A stretch of 64,000 bases of DNA from JAAXHH01 sp965225915 (GTDB lineage: Bacteria > JAAXHH01). The notes under the pieces are model-generated. The model searched no databases, was not told the DNA's origin, and worked only from the letters and a program-made list of their open reading frames with translations. Made by a program: the position numbers and the translations under genes. The stretch is taken from NCBI GenBank assembly GCA_965225915.1, contig OZ245326.1, forward strand, positions 868,001 to 932,000. Reading direction: 5' to 3'. Of the stretch, positions 35,415 through 44,361 are shown piece after piece (within the stretch, counting starts at the first letter, position 1; each line of letters starts with the position of its first letter).

Positions 35415-36377
35415 ATGGACGACCATGGCAGGGACTGGGACCGGGGACTCGTCAGCTATCCCGATCCCAATGTCGAGATCATCGACCCCAGGTTCAAACC
35501 CTACGTACTGCACACGGCGGGGATCGAGCGGCTGCATACCGGGGCGCGGTGGGCCGAAGGCCCCGTGTGGATCGGCGACGCCCGCTGCCTGGTCTGGAGC
35601 GACATCCCCAACAACCGCATGTTGCGCTGGACGGAGGAAACCGGCGCGGTCAGCGTCTTCAGGCAGCCGTCCAACAACACCAACGGCAACACCCGGGACC
35701 GCGAAGGACGCCTGGTCTCCTGTGAACACGACACCCGCCGGGTGACCAGAACGGACCATGACGGAACGATCACCGTGCTGATCGACCGGTTCGACGGAAA
35801 GCGTCTCAACGCGCCCAATGACGTGGTGGTGCATTCCGACGGCTCGGTCTGGTTCACCGACCCCGGTTACGGCATCCTGATGAACTACGAAGGACACAAG
35901 GCCGAGTCCGAACAACCAACGCGGGTGTATCGCCTGGACACGGGTGGGGCGACGGTCATCGCCGACGACTTCGTGAAACCCAACGGGATCTGCTTCTCGC
36001 CCGACGAGACACGTCTATACATTGTAGATACCGGTGCTTCCCACGATCCCGACGGTCCCGCCCACATCCGGGTGCTGGAACTGGATGGCGCCAGGGTCAC
36101 AGGCTCGCGGGTGTTCGCGGACATGAAGCCGGGCTCTTCCGACGGCGTCCGGACGGACGTGGACGGCAACCTGTGGGCCGCCTCCGGTTGGGGCGGACGC
36201 GAAACGAACGGCGTAATATGCTTCTCGCCGGAAGGTGATAGACTGGGCATGGTCCATCTTCCCGAACCCTGCGCCAACCTGTGCTTCGGCGGCGTGAAGA
36301 AGAACCGCCTGTTCATGGCCGCCAGCCAGTCCCTGTATGCCCTCTACGTCGAAGCCCAGGGGGTACAGCGGCCGTGA
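35415..36377 (+). CDS. SMP-30/gluconolactonase-family lactone hydrolase
   Basis: A 320-residue six-bladed propeller. ATG 35415 is chosen since GGGAGAAG lies just upstream and the extra 43 codons before it are a low-complexity His/Thr/Arg stretch. Metal ligands are in R-W-A-E-G-P-V-W (Glu), K-R-L-N-A-P-N-D-V (Asn) and V-D-T-G (Asp), as in gluconolactonases. They open sugar lactones in oxidative sugar routes. The end overlaps the following HAD-type gene start, so they are coupled. Confidence 0.88.
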   Translation: MDDHGRDWDRGLVSYPDPNVEIIDPRFKPYVLHTAGIERLHTGARWAEGPVWIGDARCLVWSDIPNNRMLRWTEETGAVSVFRQPSNNTNGNTRDREGRLVSCEHDTRRVTRTDHDGTITVLIDRFDGKRLNAPNDVVVHSDGSVWFTDPGYGILMNYEGHKAESEQPTRVYRLDTGGATVIADDFVKPNGICFSPDETRLYIVDTGASHDPDGPAHIRVLELDGARVTGSRVFADMKPGSSDGVRTDVDGNLWAASGWGGRETNGVICFSPEGDRLGMVHLPEPCANLCFGGVKKNRLFMAASQSLYALYVEAQGVQRP

Positions 36378-37183
36378 CCGGTCTACATTCCTCCGATAAC
36401 GGATCCATGCTCATATTCGACTTCGACGGGGTATTGCTGAACTCCGTGGTGGAGATGTCCCTAACGGCCTACAATACCGTCACCGGAGGCCTTGCGACTT
36501 CCCCGGGCGATCTTCCAGGCAACGCGGCGGACCTGTTTCTGACCAACCGGTACCACGTCCAGCCAGCGGGAGACGCGATCAACCTGATGGCGTGGTGCGT
36601 AGAAAACGCCGGCCTTCCCGGCGACCACAGGCTGGAACCGGCGGCCTACAGGGCGGTCCGCGACGGGTTGGATGTCCCCCTGGTGGAACGCACGGGCCGA
36701 TTCTTCGCGGCCCGGAAGCGATTCGTCGAGCATGACCCCGTCCAGTGGCGGTCGCTCAACACGGTCTACCAGCCGGTCTGGGACGTACTGAAAGGACAGG
36801 ACGCCGAAGGGATCGTGATCCTGACCAACAAGAACCGGGAGGCCACCGTAACCCTGTGCCACCACTTCGACCTCCCCGTCCTGGATGAAAACGTGTATTC
36901 GGGCGACCACGGAACGAACAAGATCGAGAACCAGCTGCGGATTCAGGCGCGGTTCGGTCGGGAGAGATACGGATTCGTCGACGATTCCATCGGCAACCTG
37001 GACGAACTCGACGCCCATTTCAACGCCGATGAGCCCGTCCTAGAACTGATGTTGGCTTCCTGGGGATACATAGGACCGGACGACCGCCTGCTTGCACGCC
37101 GGGCGGGATATCCCATCCTCGAGCAGCCTGATCTCATCGCCCGCATCGCGTCGATGAAGGGCGTCGAACTGGGTAGCTCATGA
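36374..37183 (+). CDS. HAD-superfamily hydrolase
   Basis: A 269-residue protein with the HAD motif I at the N-terminus (FDFDGVLLNS, nucleophile Asp at about residue 15-17) and motif II in ILTNKN; K-I-E-N-Q-L-R-I and GFVDDSIGNLDE give motifs III and IV. It is a phosphatase or phosphotransferase of the Cof/HAD type, perhaps on a sugar phosphate. GTG 36374 overlaps the upstream TGA by 3 bp; ATG 36407 is the other option. The next gene start overlaps its stop. Confidence 0.8.
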   Translation: MTGLHSSDNGSMLIFDFDGVLLNSVVEMSLTAYNTVTGGLATSPGDLPGNAADLFLTNRYHVQPAGDAINLMAWCVENAGLPGDHRLEPAAYRAVRDGLDVPLVERTGRFFAARKRFVEHDPVQWRSLNTVYQPVWDVLKGQDAEGIVILTNKNREATVTLCHHFDLPVLDENVYSGDHGTNKIENQLRIQARFGRERYGFVDDSIGNLDELDAHFNADEPVLELMLASWGYIGPDDRLLARRAGYPILEQPDLIARIASMKGVELGSS

Positions 37184-38238
37184 ACCGGAAACCGAAGGAA
37201 ACCCGTTACAGGGAACTCGAGGTCATCGACCGTTTCCCGGGACTGCGCGCCCTGGTCGTCGGGGATATCATGCTCGATGTCTACGAGTTCTGCCGCACCG
37301 GGGACAGCAAGCCCATCGATTCCGAAAAGGCGGGGAAGCGGGCCTACAAGGCGCAGGAAACGATCAAGGTGCTCGGAGGCGCGGGCAACGTGGCCGCCAA
37401 CCTGGCCTCCATGGACGTGCGCACCGCCCTCGCGGGCGTGACGGGCAACGACGAGCACTACTTCAAGATCCGTGACCTCGCCGACGGGCAATCCATCCGC
37501 CACGGCCTGATCCGGGACGAAAACCGTCCCACCACCACCAAGGCGCGGCTGTACCTTGACGACAGCTACCTGCTTCGCCGCGATACCGAGTGCACCGACC
37601 GGTTGGACGACAGGACCTCCGCCGCGCTGGTGAAGGAAGTCCTGCGCGCAGTACTCGAAACCGACGTGGTTATTCTGAGCGACTACGACAAGGGCGTTTT
37701 TACCGGGGATAACGCCGGAAAGATCATCCGGGAATGCCGCCTACATGAAATTCCCGTCGTGGTCGATTTCAAGCCGGCCAACCGGATGGCTTTCGCCGGT
37801 GCGGACATCATCGCCCCGAACGCCGCCGAAGCCGCCGAACTCAACGGCGGTTTTTCGCTGGACAGCCTCGAGTCCGACTGCCAGCGCCTGCATACCTCGC
37901 TGGATTGCCGCAACACGGTCGTCACACTCGGGGAACACGGGATTTGCGGAGTGGGCGCGGGCGGTTTCTTCCATGTGCCCGGCCATCGCGTCGAACCCGT
38001 GGACAAAGTCGGATGCGGCGACACCGTGCGGGCGGGACTCGCCATTGGCGCGGCCCTTGGGCTTCCCCTACTGGAAGCGGCGGAACTCGCCAACGACGCG
38101 GCGACGGTCATCGTGCAGAAACCAGCTACGTCCGTCTTGTCACGTCGGGAACTCCACGATTTCGTGTCCCGGAAGATCGAAGGGGAACCTCAATCTGCGG
38201 CTATCCTCGCTGGACACGAAGGACAGCAGGACCGGTGA
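37180..38238 (+). CDS. PfkB-type sugar kinase like HldE kinase domain
   Basis: A 352-residue ribokinase-fold kinase. G-D-I-M-L-D-V-Y at residues 27-34 and GGAGNVAANLASM (66-78) resemble the kinase half of HldE/RfaE, which phosphorylates heptose 7-phosphate for LPS core synthesis. The catalytic base Asp is in VGCGDTVRAG (about 282-291) (usually GAGD). ATP binding uses NAA-A-E. No nucleotidyltransferase half follows. Its start overlaps the HAD stop in ATGA, so kinase and phosphatase genes are coupled; a heptose or other sugar-phosphate route is inferred. Confidence 0.8.
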   Translation: MNRKPKETRYRELEVIDRFPGLRALVVGDIMLDVYEFCRTGDSKPIDSEKAGKRAYKAQETIKVLGGAGNVAANLASMDVRTALAGVTGNDEHYFKIRDLADGQSIRHGLIRDENRPTTTKARLYLDDSYLLRRDTECTDRLDDRTSAALVKEVLRAVLETDVVILSDYDKGVFTGDNAGKIIRECRLHEIPVVVDFKPANRMAFAGADIIAPNAAEAAELNGGFSLDSLESDCQRLHTSLDCRNTVVTLGEHGICGVGAGGFFHVPGHRVEPVDKVGCGDTVRAGLAIGAALGLPLLEAAELANDAATVIVQKPATSVLSRRELHDFVSRKIEGEPQSAAILAGHEGQQDR

Positions 38239-38320
38239 TCGCAACCACGCGCGGAGGAACTACATTTCCACCAGGACATTTTTACGTTGACACACACCAT
38301 GAAACAGGGTTAGCACTGAC

Positions 38321-39175
38321 ATGAAAGATACCGTTTACAAGAGCATACCCGGTATGAGAGTGATTATGATCCGCCTGAGTCTGTTTATCGCTTGTTTCTT
38401 CCTGGTTTCAACGGCCTGCAAGACCGGACCCACCGTAGATGGAACGGATACCGAGTCTTTCGATGCTTCCATCGCCGCGATCCTGCTCTCCCTCCCCGAG
38501 GAAGACCAGGAGAAACTGGACGAAGTGCTGAAAGGATTCGAATACCTCTACAGCGACAACGTGATCAGCTCGCTGAACGCATCCGAGGCCATCAGGAACC
38601 GGATCCGAAGCCGTTTGAACGGCATGGACGCGCGCGACATCTTCGCGGAATGGAACGAACGATTAGAGAAGGCGATCACGGCCCTCGAGGAGAAGAAGGA
38701 GAACACGGACAACGCCATGGAAAACCTGAAGGACGTGGTGGTTAGGGGGGTAGAGTACTACATCCAGCGGGGCCAGTCCGTCGCGAAACTCAACATTCAT
38801 AACCGGACGGAACACACCATCTCCCGGGTGTATTTCCGTGGAACCCTCCAAAGACGTGAACCCCGGCAGTGGATCCTGGATGATGATTTCAACTACAATA
38901 TCAGGTACACGGAAGGCAAGGACCTGGCGCCGGACGAAAGGGCCACCTGGAATTTCGCCCTGTTGTCGCCGACCTGGAAGAAGGCTCCGGAAGACCTGGA
39001 CAACCTCTACCTTAGCGTGATCGTCACGAGAATCGACGGGGCGCCGGAGCAGCCCATCTACGACGCCTTTTCGGACCGTTTCACGCGCAAGGACTCGAGA
39101 CGGCTCGGGAGACTGGTCTCCCTCAAGAAATCCATCGGGACCCTTGAACCCGAGGAGACCTCCCTCCGGAATTGA
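38321..39175 (+). CDS. Lipoprotein with helical stalk and beta domain, unknown function
   Basis: A 284-residue protein with a lipobox (FLVSTAC, Cys33) after a hydrophobic segment. Residues about 45-140 are rich in Glu/Lys/Leu and predicted coiled helices (for example LEKAITALEEKKENTDNAME), followed by a beta-rich part (about 145-270). Start ATG 38321 is uncertain; M12 and M16 are in frame. It follows the kinase by about 80 bp and is convergent with the K+ channel. I recognise no family. Confidence 0.65.
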   Translation: MKDTVYKSIPGMRVIMIRLSLFIACFFLVSTACKTGPTVDGTDTESFDASIAAILLSLPEEDQEKLDEVLKGFEYLYSDNVISSLNASEAIRNRIRSRLNGMDARDIFAEWNERLEKAITALEEKKENTDNAMENLKDVVVRGVEYYIQRGQSVAKLNIHNRTEHTISRVYFRGTLQRREPRQWILDDDFNYNIRYTEGKDLAPDERATWNFALLSPTWKKAPEDLDNLYLSVIVTRIDGAPEQPIYDAFSDRFTRKDSRRLGRLVSLKKSIGTLEPEETSLRN

Positions 39176-39242
39176 CGCCGGTCACCTTTAATTCGGAACG
39201 GACACCGGGGTCATTCCTTTCCACCGGGACCCTGTTCCGTCG

Positions 39243-40109
39243 TCATCCCTTTCCGTCGTCATTCTTCGACGAACCAACGTACCTGTCCATCGTATCTGCA
39301 AAAATCACGAACTGGGGATTGTTCCCGTGGGCCTGCCGAAGGGCCTGCGCGGTGCGGCCTTTCGGTCCCTCGTAGTGAACACCCTGGCAGTACGCCTGCA
39401 TGAGTTTCTCGTCCAGCGGTTCCCTGGCGTCGTGGTAGCTTTCCGCGAAGAAACCGAAAACCATGCCCACGATACCAATGCCCAGGACCATTATCAGGAC
39501 GCTGATTCCCTGTCCCAGTGGAGTCACCGGATACTTGTCCCCGTAGCCTACGGTCGTTGAAGTCACCACGGCCCACCAGATGCTGTCGCCATACGCCCTG
39601 AACACATCCGGCTGGGCGCGACGTTCCACTTCGAAAATCACGGTGGAACTGATCATCAGGTAAATGACGATGATGAGCAAGATCGGCATGATGCGAACCC
39701 GGCTGCGATAAAGCGAACGGACGAACTGGGCCAGCTTCGCGTTGTAACGGAACATCTTGAGCAGACGGAGCGTCCGGGCGCCTCGGACCAGGCCGAGCTG
39801 TTCCTGGGTCAGACCGGGATAGAACCCTATCCAGAAGGGCAGGATGCTGACCAGGTCGATCAATCCGAGGCCACTGAACAGGTATTTTCCCTTGCTGGGC
39901 GCCAACCAGATGCGTAGCGCGTATTCCAGGGTGAAGAACCCGGCGATGACCCGTTCGATCCAGATGAATCCGGCCCAGGCGCCGACGTCAAGGCTGCTGC
40001 GTGTCTGGGTGTACTGGAGTTCGATGAAGTAGAGGGTCATGTTGACGGCCAGTACGTAGGTTCCAGCGCGATGTACGGCCGCAAGGAGGGATGACAGGAT
40101 TCCCGGCAT
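39243..40109 (-). CDS. Voltage-gated-like potassium channel
   Basis: A 288-residue six-helix channel. S4-like basic helix RGARTLRLLKMFRYNAK (109-125), pore loop and selectivity filter TVGYGD (residues 186-191), and hydrophobic segments before and after are clear. The C-terminal about 50 residues are cytoplasmic with no RCK domain. It sits last in a four-gene block on the minus strand, after a PspA-like gene with a 126-bp gap. Confidence 0.93.
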   Translation of the reverse strand: MPGILSSLLAAVHRAGTYVLAVNMTLYFIELQYTQTRSSLDVGAWAGFIWIERVIAGFFTLEYALRIWLAPSKGKYLFSGLGLIDLVSILPFWIGFYPGLTQEQLGLVRGARTLRLLKMFRYNAKLAQFVRSLYRSRVRIMPILLIIVIYLMISSTVIFEVERRAQPDVFRAYGDSIWWAVVTSTTVGYGDKYPVTPLGQGISVLIMVLGIGIVGMVFGFFAESYHDAREPLDEKLMQAYCQGVHYEGPKGRTAQALRQAHGNNPQFVIFADTMDRYVGSSKNDDGKG

Positions 40110-40235
40110 GATGCGCCTCCTTAACGAATGCGTTTGGGCTTATTCTATGAGGTCACGGTGCTGGTTCATATGACAAAGGCCCACCGTCCGCCTGCGCATC
40201 GGGTGAGCCTTGTACAAAAAATATCGGCGATTGAA

Positions 40236-41006
40236 TCAGGATTTACGGCCTCGAAGGGCGGACAACCGGTCCCGGGAAGAGGACGCGGGCAGCGCGGGTT
40301 TCTCCGCCGCTTCCAGGGCGGCGGCGATGTTGGGATCGTCGGTGATCTCCTGCTGTCCGAAGGCGCCGATTTTCAGCTCTGCGGCGCGGGAGGTCGTTTC
40401 CGCCTTCTCCGTCTCCTTTTCCATAGCGTTCAGCGCCGTGTCCAGCCCGCCCAGGGAACTGCTCAATCCCGCGGCCTGCCGCACCCCTTCCGCGCGTTCG
40501 AGGGACCGTTCCTTCTTCATCCGGGCCTGCTCCATACGGCGCTGGGCCTGCTTGAGCTGGGTCTGCGCCTTCTTCAGCTTCTCGGCCGCTTCATCGTACG
40601 CCTGTCGAAGTTCCTTCGCAAAAGCCTCGGCTTCCTGATCTTCCTGGCGTTCCCGTTCGATTTCGGGTTGCAGGCGCTCCAATTCTAAAACCAGCTTGTC
40701 CAGGCTTTCCTCAAACGTGGACTTTTGACCTTCGTCCGCCCCTTCGATCTGGCTTTCGAGCCGCTCGGCCGCCGCCATGTACCGGTCGTACTGCGTCAAC
40801 AGGGCCTGGGTCTCTTCATGGTCCTTCTTCACGGCCATCTCGGCCTTACCAACCCGCTTACCAAGCTTGTCGAGCTCATCTTCCATGAGGGAGATCTGCG
40901 CCTCGGACGCGGTTTCCGGATCGAAAGCCACCACCGCCTGGGTGAAGGACTCCAGGGCATTGCCGGCCTGTTTTTTACCGACGCGGGAAAGAAATCGCCA
41001 GATCAT
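40236..41006 (-). CDS. PspA/IM30-like coiled-coil protein (YjfJ type)
   Basis: A 256-residue protein almost all alpha-helical, rich in Glu, Gln, Ala and Lys (for example AEKLKKAQTQLKQAQRRMEQ), starting M-I-W-R-F-L-S-R, an amphipathic anchor as in PspA. PspA-type proteins bind stressed inner membranes. The neighbouring DUF2491 protein corresponds to YjfK of E. coli, whose yjfJ gene encodes a PspA-like protein, so this pair resembles yjfJK. Its start has the channel gene downstream and DUF2491 upstream. Confidence 0.75.
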   Translation of the reverse strand: MIWRFLSRVGKKQAGNALESFTQAVVAFDPETASEAQISLMEDELDKLGKRVGKAEMAVKKDHEETQALLTQYDRYMAAAERLESQIEGADEGQKSTFEESLDKLVLELERLQPEIERERQEDQEAEAFAKELRQAYDEAAEKLKKAQTQLKQAQRRMEQARMKKERSLERAEGVRQAAGLSSSLGGLDTALNAMEKETEKAETTSRAAELKIGAFGQQEITDDPNIAAALEAAEKPALPASSSRDRLSALRGRKS

Positions 41007-41047
41007 GTCATTATCCTTTCTCGTTTCTCTATCGCGTGTAACCGGTG

Positions 41048-41098
41048 AGGTTCATAGTCGGCCAGATCCAAAGTCGGTCTCATAGTCGGCCAGGTTCA
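41048..41098. repeat. Stop-codon-anchored short repeat between DUF2491 and the PspA-like gene
   Basis: TCATAGTCGGCCAG occurs exactly at 41052-41065 and 41080-41093, and a third copy starts with the TCA (TGA stop, minus strand) of DUF2491 at 41096-41098. The starts are 28 and 16 bp apart. On the minus strand each copy begins with TGA. Confidence 0.7.
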
Positions 41099-41797
41099 TA
41101 TCACCGTAACTTCTTCGAACATCAGGTCCACGCCCAGGTAAAGTTCGATAACACCCTCGCCCGCGCTGATCAACAGAAATTCGTCCACGCGTTCGGGGTC
41201 GTCAGTATTGTAGGGGTCCCCGCTAGCCACCCGGAAGTATGACATAGTCTGCTGGGTTTCCTCGAAGATCTGCTCTCCGTACGAGTCCCGGATGATCCGT
41301 TCGCTGATCTGCACCGGCGCGGACTGCCCGTCACCGTCCATCCATTCACGGATGTAGGTTAGTTCCTCCCCTTCGCCGTGAAGCACTTCCGGGGAACCGA
41401 TTATACCGTCTTTATCGTTCAGCCAGAGTTCCCAGATCTCTTCCGAAGGAGGATAAACGTCCCGGTCGAGGACGAACAGGCGGCACTCCACGGCTTCCCC
41501 GTTCTCAGCCATGACCTGGAGGAAAGACGAGGTACCCTGGAGGTAGCAACGATAAGCCATCGCGCCTTCGCCGAGGTCGATCTTGCCGATCGCTTCGACG
41601 GCCAGGGGGAAGGAAGGGAATTTAAAATGGACGAGTCCGATAAAGGTGGACAGCGCGGCGGCGTCGAGGTCGATCAGTCGATCGATGGCGACGCCCAGCG
41701 GAAGATCCTGGTCCACCCGGGTAGGGTTTTTCCTAAAGAAACCGGCCGTCTCTTTCGCCTTCTTCTTCGCTACGGAACGAATGATGTGAAAGCTCAT
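41096..41797 (-). CDS. DUF2491-family protein (YjfK type)
   Basis: A 233-residue protein starting ATG 41797 (MSFHIIRSVAKKKAKETAGF); longer upstream starts overlap the previous gene. It shows the DUF2491 pattern: L-P-L-G-V-A-I-D-R-L near residue 35 and E-x-R-L-F-V-L-D-R-D (about 140), ending in an acidic L-F-x-G-V-D-L region. No enzymatic motif is apparent. Only 11 bp separate it from the TAXI-domain gene, so they are in one operon with the PspA-like and channel genes. Confidence 0.75.
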   Translation of the reverse strand: MSFHIIRSVAKKKAKETAGFFRKNPTRVDQDLPLGVAIDRLIDLDAAALSTFIGLVHFKFPSFPLAVEAIGKIDLGEGAMAYRCYLQGTSSFLQVMAENGEAVECRLFVLDRDVYPPSEEIWELWLNDKDGIIGSPEVLHGEGEELTYIREWMDGDGQSAPVQISERIIRDSYGEQIFEETQQTMSYFRVASGDPYNTDDPERVDEFLLISAGEGVIELYLGVDLMFEEVTVI

Positions 41798-41808
41798 CGG
41801 GGCTTGCG

Positions 41809-43602
41809 CTACTCCTCGCCCACGATGGGCTTGATGTCGTCGATGGACCGCCACAGGGCGTCTTCGAATAGCGTCATCGGCTTGCTGCCGTAGGTATCCA
41901 CCCATTGCTTCGACAGGATCAGGACGGCGTCTACCGTCAGTGTTTCCACACTACTGTCGAGAAAGCCGAAAAGCCAGCCTTCCTGCAAATCGGGATAGGT
42001 CTCGTGGGGGATCGACGCCACTTCGTATATCGTGTTGCCGAACTGGTCCACGGCCGTGCTGAAATAGTGCTCGTCCACGGCAACCATGCTCAACTGGCTT
42101 CCGTATTGCTTGTCAGCTTCTTTCAACAGTTCCGAGTTGAGGCCGGCGACGAACAGCATGACCGCGCTGGGGTTTGCCGAAACCTGGCTCAGGGCCTCTT
42201 CGTAACTGGCAAACCGAGTCGTGAAATCCCCGTACCTGGGATCCTGAAGGACGAAACCTTCCCAGGCCCTGTGCGTACCGGAGCCTTGGGGACCGACGTA
42301 CACGATATGGGCGTTCGCATTGAGTTCGGAGATGCTCGAGATGCCTCCGTCTTCATTGACGATCAGCTGCACGTACTCGGTGTACAGGGTGGACTGCAAT
42401 CCGACCAGCCGGTCTTCCGCACCCGCATTCTTACGCAGGTAGGCGTTAAGGATGTCGCTCTGCACCAGGATGGCGTCGACGTCGTTCTGGACCAGGTTGT
42501 TCAGGTTCTCCTCCGATCCGGCCGTCGGTGTTAGCGTCACGTCGAAATCCGGCAGGTGGGATTGAAGGATCTGGCCGAAACGATGGTAATTGCCGTTCTC
42601 CACCCCCGTGCTCACGGTGATACGCGGTTGATTCGGATCAGCCGTGGCCACCACTTCGGCGGCCAGGGCGATAGCCGGGGTAACACCAGGCGGCAGGTAA
42701 TCAGGATTCCGCGGCGTGCCTTCCAGCGTAGCGACCTGCTTGTCCAGTTCATCCAGTTTCGCGCGCAGTTCCTCGTTGTCCTCGGCCAGGCGCTCGGCCT
42801 CGCCGCGCCATTCCTTGTAACCCTCGTCGTTGGCGTGGTGATGGGCCATGGCGTAGTGTCGCCGGCCGCTCATCATGTCCAGCATGGACCACATGATCAG
42901 GGCGTCCCACATCCCGAAGCTCGGATAGGACCTGAAGGCGTAACCTGGCGTGCGCCAGCCCATGCCCCCGTAGTAACTGTCCCGGCCTCCATAGTAGTTG
43001 TCATAGGATGTTCGGTTCTGCGCGCCCCGGTTGTAGATCCCGTTGTCCCGGTAGCTGCTCGTGTTGGCGGCCGAGTTGGACGACCTGGCGAAACCGGACT
43101 GTCGGGACTGGTGAGTGGCGAGAGACTTCCGGGCCGTTTCGCTCTGGACCCGCCGGCCCATGACAGACGACCTGGCCGTGGCCCGGCCGGTGGAGGCGCC
43201 TGAAACCGCGGTACCGGCCCGGGTGGATCTGGCCGCTGTGGCGGTGGACCGCTGTGCTGAGGTACTGCGCGCCGGCGCGGCGGCGGGTGTCTGGCGTGTC
43301 GCGGTGGTTGTACTTCTCCGGGAGAATGGACTGCGGCTGCCGAAGGAACTGCGACGGTTCCAAAGGGTCCGCGAACTCCGGAACCCGCCGAAACCGCGGC
43401 GGGCGAAGGCTTCCCCTGGACCGAACAGCCCGGTGACCGGCCGTATCGTTCTTTCTGCGCTTTCCGCGGGTGGCACGGCATGGTCCGCCGAGCGCACGCG
43501 ATCGGTCATAACGGGGCTTTTTCCGGCCGGGCCAATCTGTAAAAATCCACCTGTCAGCGCGAGCAAGCCCGCGATCAAGACCAGTTTAAGATGTTTAGGC
43601 AT
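41809..43602 (-). CDS. Exported TAXI-domain protein with Arg/Ser/Gly-rich N-terminal region
   Basis: A 597-residue protein. Signal peptide (about 1-24), a long disordered part rich in Ser, Arg, Thr and Ala (about 65-190), a Tyr/Gly stretch, a hydrophobic helix with W-D-A-L-I-M-W-S-M-L-D-M-M, a His/Asn tag (AHHHAND), a coiled coil (about 275-305), then a TAXI-type periplasmic binding domain (about 325-590): ITVSTGVENGNYHRFGQILQ, DVDAILVQSDILNAYL, VYVGPQGSGTH. TAXI proteins bind a solute for TRAP transporters, but no TRAP permease is near. It leads the block with DUF2491, PspA-like and K+ channel genes. Confidence 0.75.
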   Translation of the reverse strand: MPKHLKLVLIAGLLALTGGFLQIGPAGKSPVMTDRVRSADHAVPPAESAERTIRPVTGLFGPGEAFARRGFGGFRSSRTLWNRRSSFGSRSPFSRRSTTTATRQTPAAAPARSTSAQRSTATAARSTRAGTAVSGASTGRATARSSVMGRRVQSETARKSLATHQSRQSGFARSSNSAANTSSYRDNGIYNRGAQNRTSYDNYYGGRDSYYGGMGWRTPGYAFRSYPSFGMWDALIMWSMLDMMSGRRHYAMAHHHANDEGYKEWRGEAERLAEDNEELRAKLDELDKQVATLEGTPRNPDYLPPGVTPAIALAAEVVATADPNQPRITVSTGVENGNYHRFGQILQSHLPDFDVTLTPTAGSEENLNNLVQNDVDAILVQSDILNAYLRKNAGAEDRLVGLQSTLYTEYVQLIVNEDGGISSISELNANAHIVYVGPQGSGTHRAWEGFVLQDPRYGDFTTRFASYEEALSQVSANPSAVMLFVAGLNSELLKEADKQYGSQLSMVAVDEHYFSTAVDQFGNTIYEVASIPHETYPDLQEGWLFGFLDSSVETLTVDAVLILSKQWVDTYGSKPMTLFEDALWRSIDDIKPIVGEE

Positions 43603-43818
43603 GAGGTACTTCCCCTGTGTAGTCGGTACGAGTCTTCGTATACTGGGTTATTGGATTCGTAATTCTGAACTTACTAAAGATATAGACTGCATACCATATA
43701 AGCAAGTTGCAAACCTGTACAGACCGGGCGATTCGCATACCTGAACAGTCGATTTGCAACCCGCGCTACACGAGGTAGACCGAGGCTTACCACCGGCCGT
43801 CGACCGGGGAATGCTGCT

Positions 43819-44265
43819 TCAACGCCTGAACCTGCCGAATCCACCACCCGGCATCCGTTCCGCTTCCTCCGCCAGTTTCTCGAACGTCTTCATCTCTTCC
43901 GCGGAAAGAATTCCTTTCAGGTTCTCCCTGAATTGCTTGCTCGTTTCGTTCAGCTGGTCTCGGAGCCAGGACCAGTCTTCGGACTTTTCGGCCTGCTCCA
44001 GGAGCGCGTCCTTCTGGGAAGTGGCTTCTTTTGCAAAGGCACGCAGCTTCAACACCTGTTCATCCGTGGTGTCCATGCGTATGCTAAGTACATGCCAGAT
44101 CCGATCGACAGGGAAGGTATTCACCGCCTGCATGCGTTCCATCATGTCGCTGTTCGGGCCGCGGCCGCCGAACCGTCCCATACCACCACGCTGGGCGATG
44201 GCGTCGCCTGAAATCCAGGCAACCACCAACAAGCAGAGTACGAGCGTGCTCACACTGTATTTCAT
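43819..44265 (-). CDS. Spy/LTXXQ-like periplasmic protein
   Basis: A 148-residue protein; ATG 44265 has GAGGAG 8 bp upstream and opens a clean signal peptide (LVLCLLVVAWISGDAIAQ). A Gly/Met/Arg-rich stretch is followed by helices with LRAFAKEATSQKDALLEQAE and L-S-A-E-E-M-K-T-F, like the Spy/CpxP fold. Spy-type proteins are periplasmic chaperones that sense unfolded proteins or metals. It is the last of a minus-strand run with a sigma factor. Confidence 0.65.
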   Translation of the reverse strand: MKYSVSTLVLCLLVVAWISGDAIAQRGGMGRFGGRGPNSDMMERMQAVNTFPVDRIWHVLSIRMDTTDEQVLKLRAFAKEATSQKDALLEQAEKSEDWSWLRDQLNETSKQFRENLKGILSAEEMKTFEKLAEEAERMPGGGFGRFRR

Positions 44266-44361
44266 CGAATGACTCCTCACATGATAAAGCGTGCCACGGC
44301 GGGATAACCAAATCCTGCCGCGGCACACAGTCCAGTCTCCTTGATCATACTCACAGCGGTT

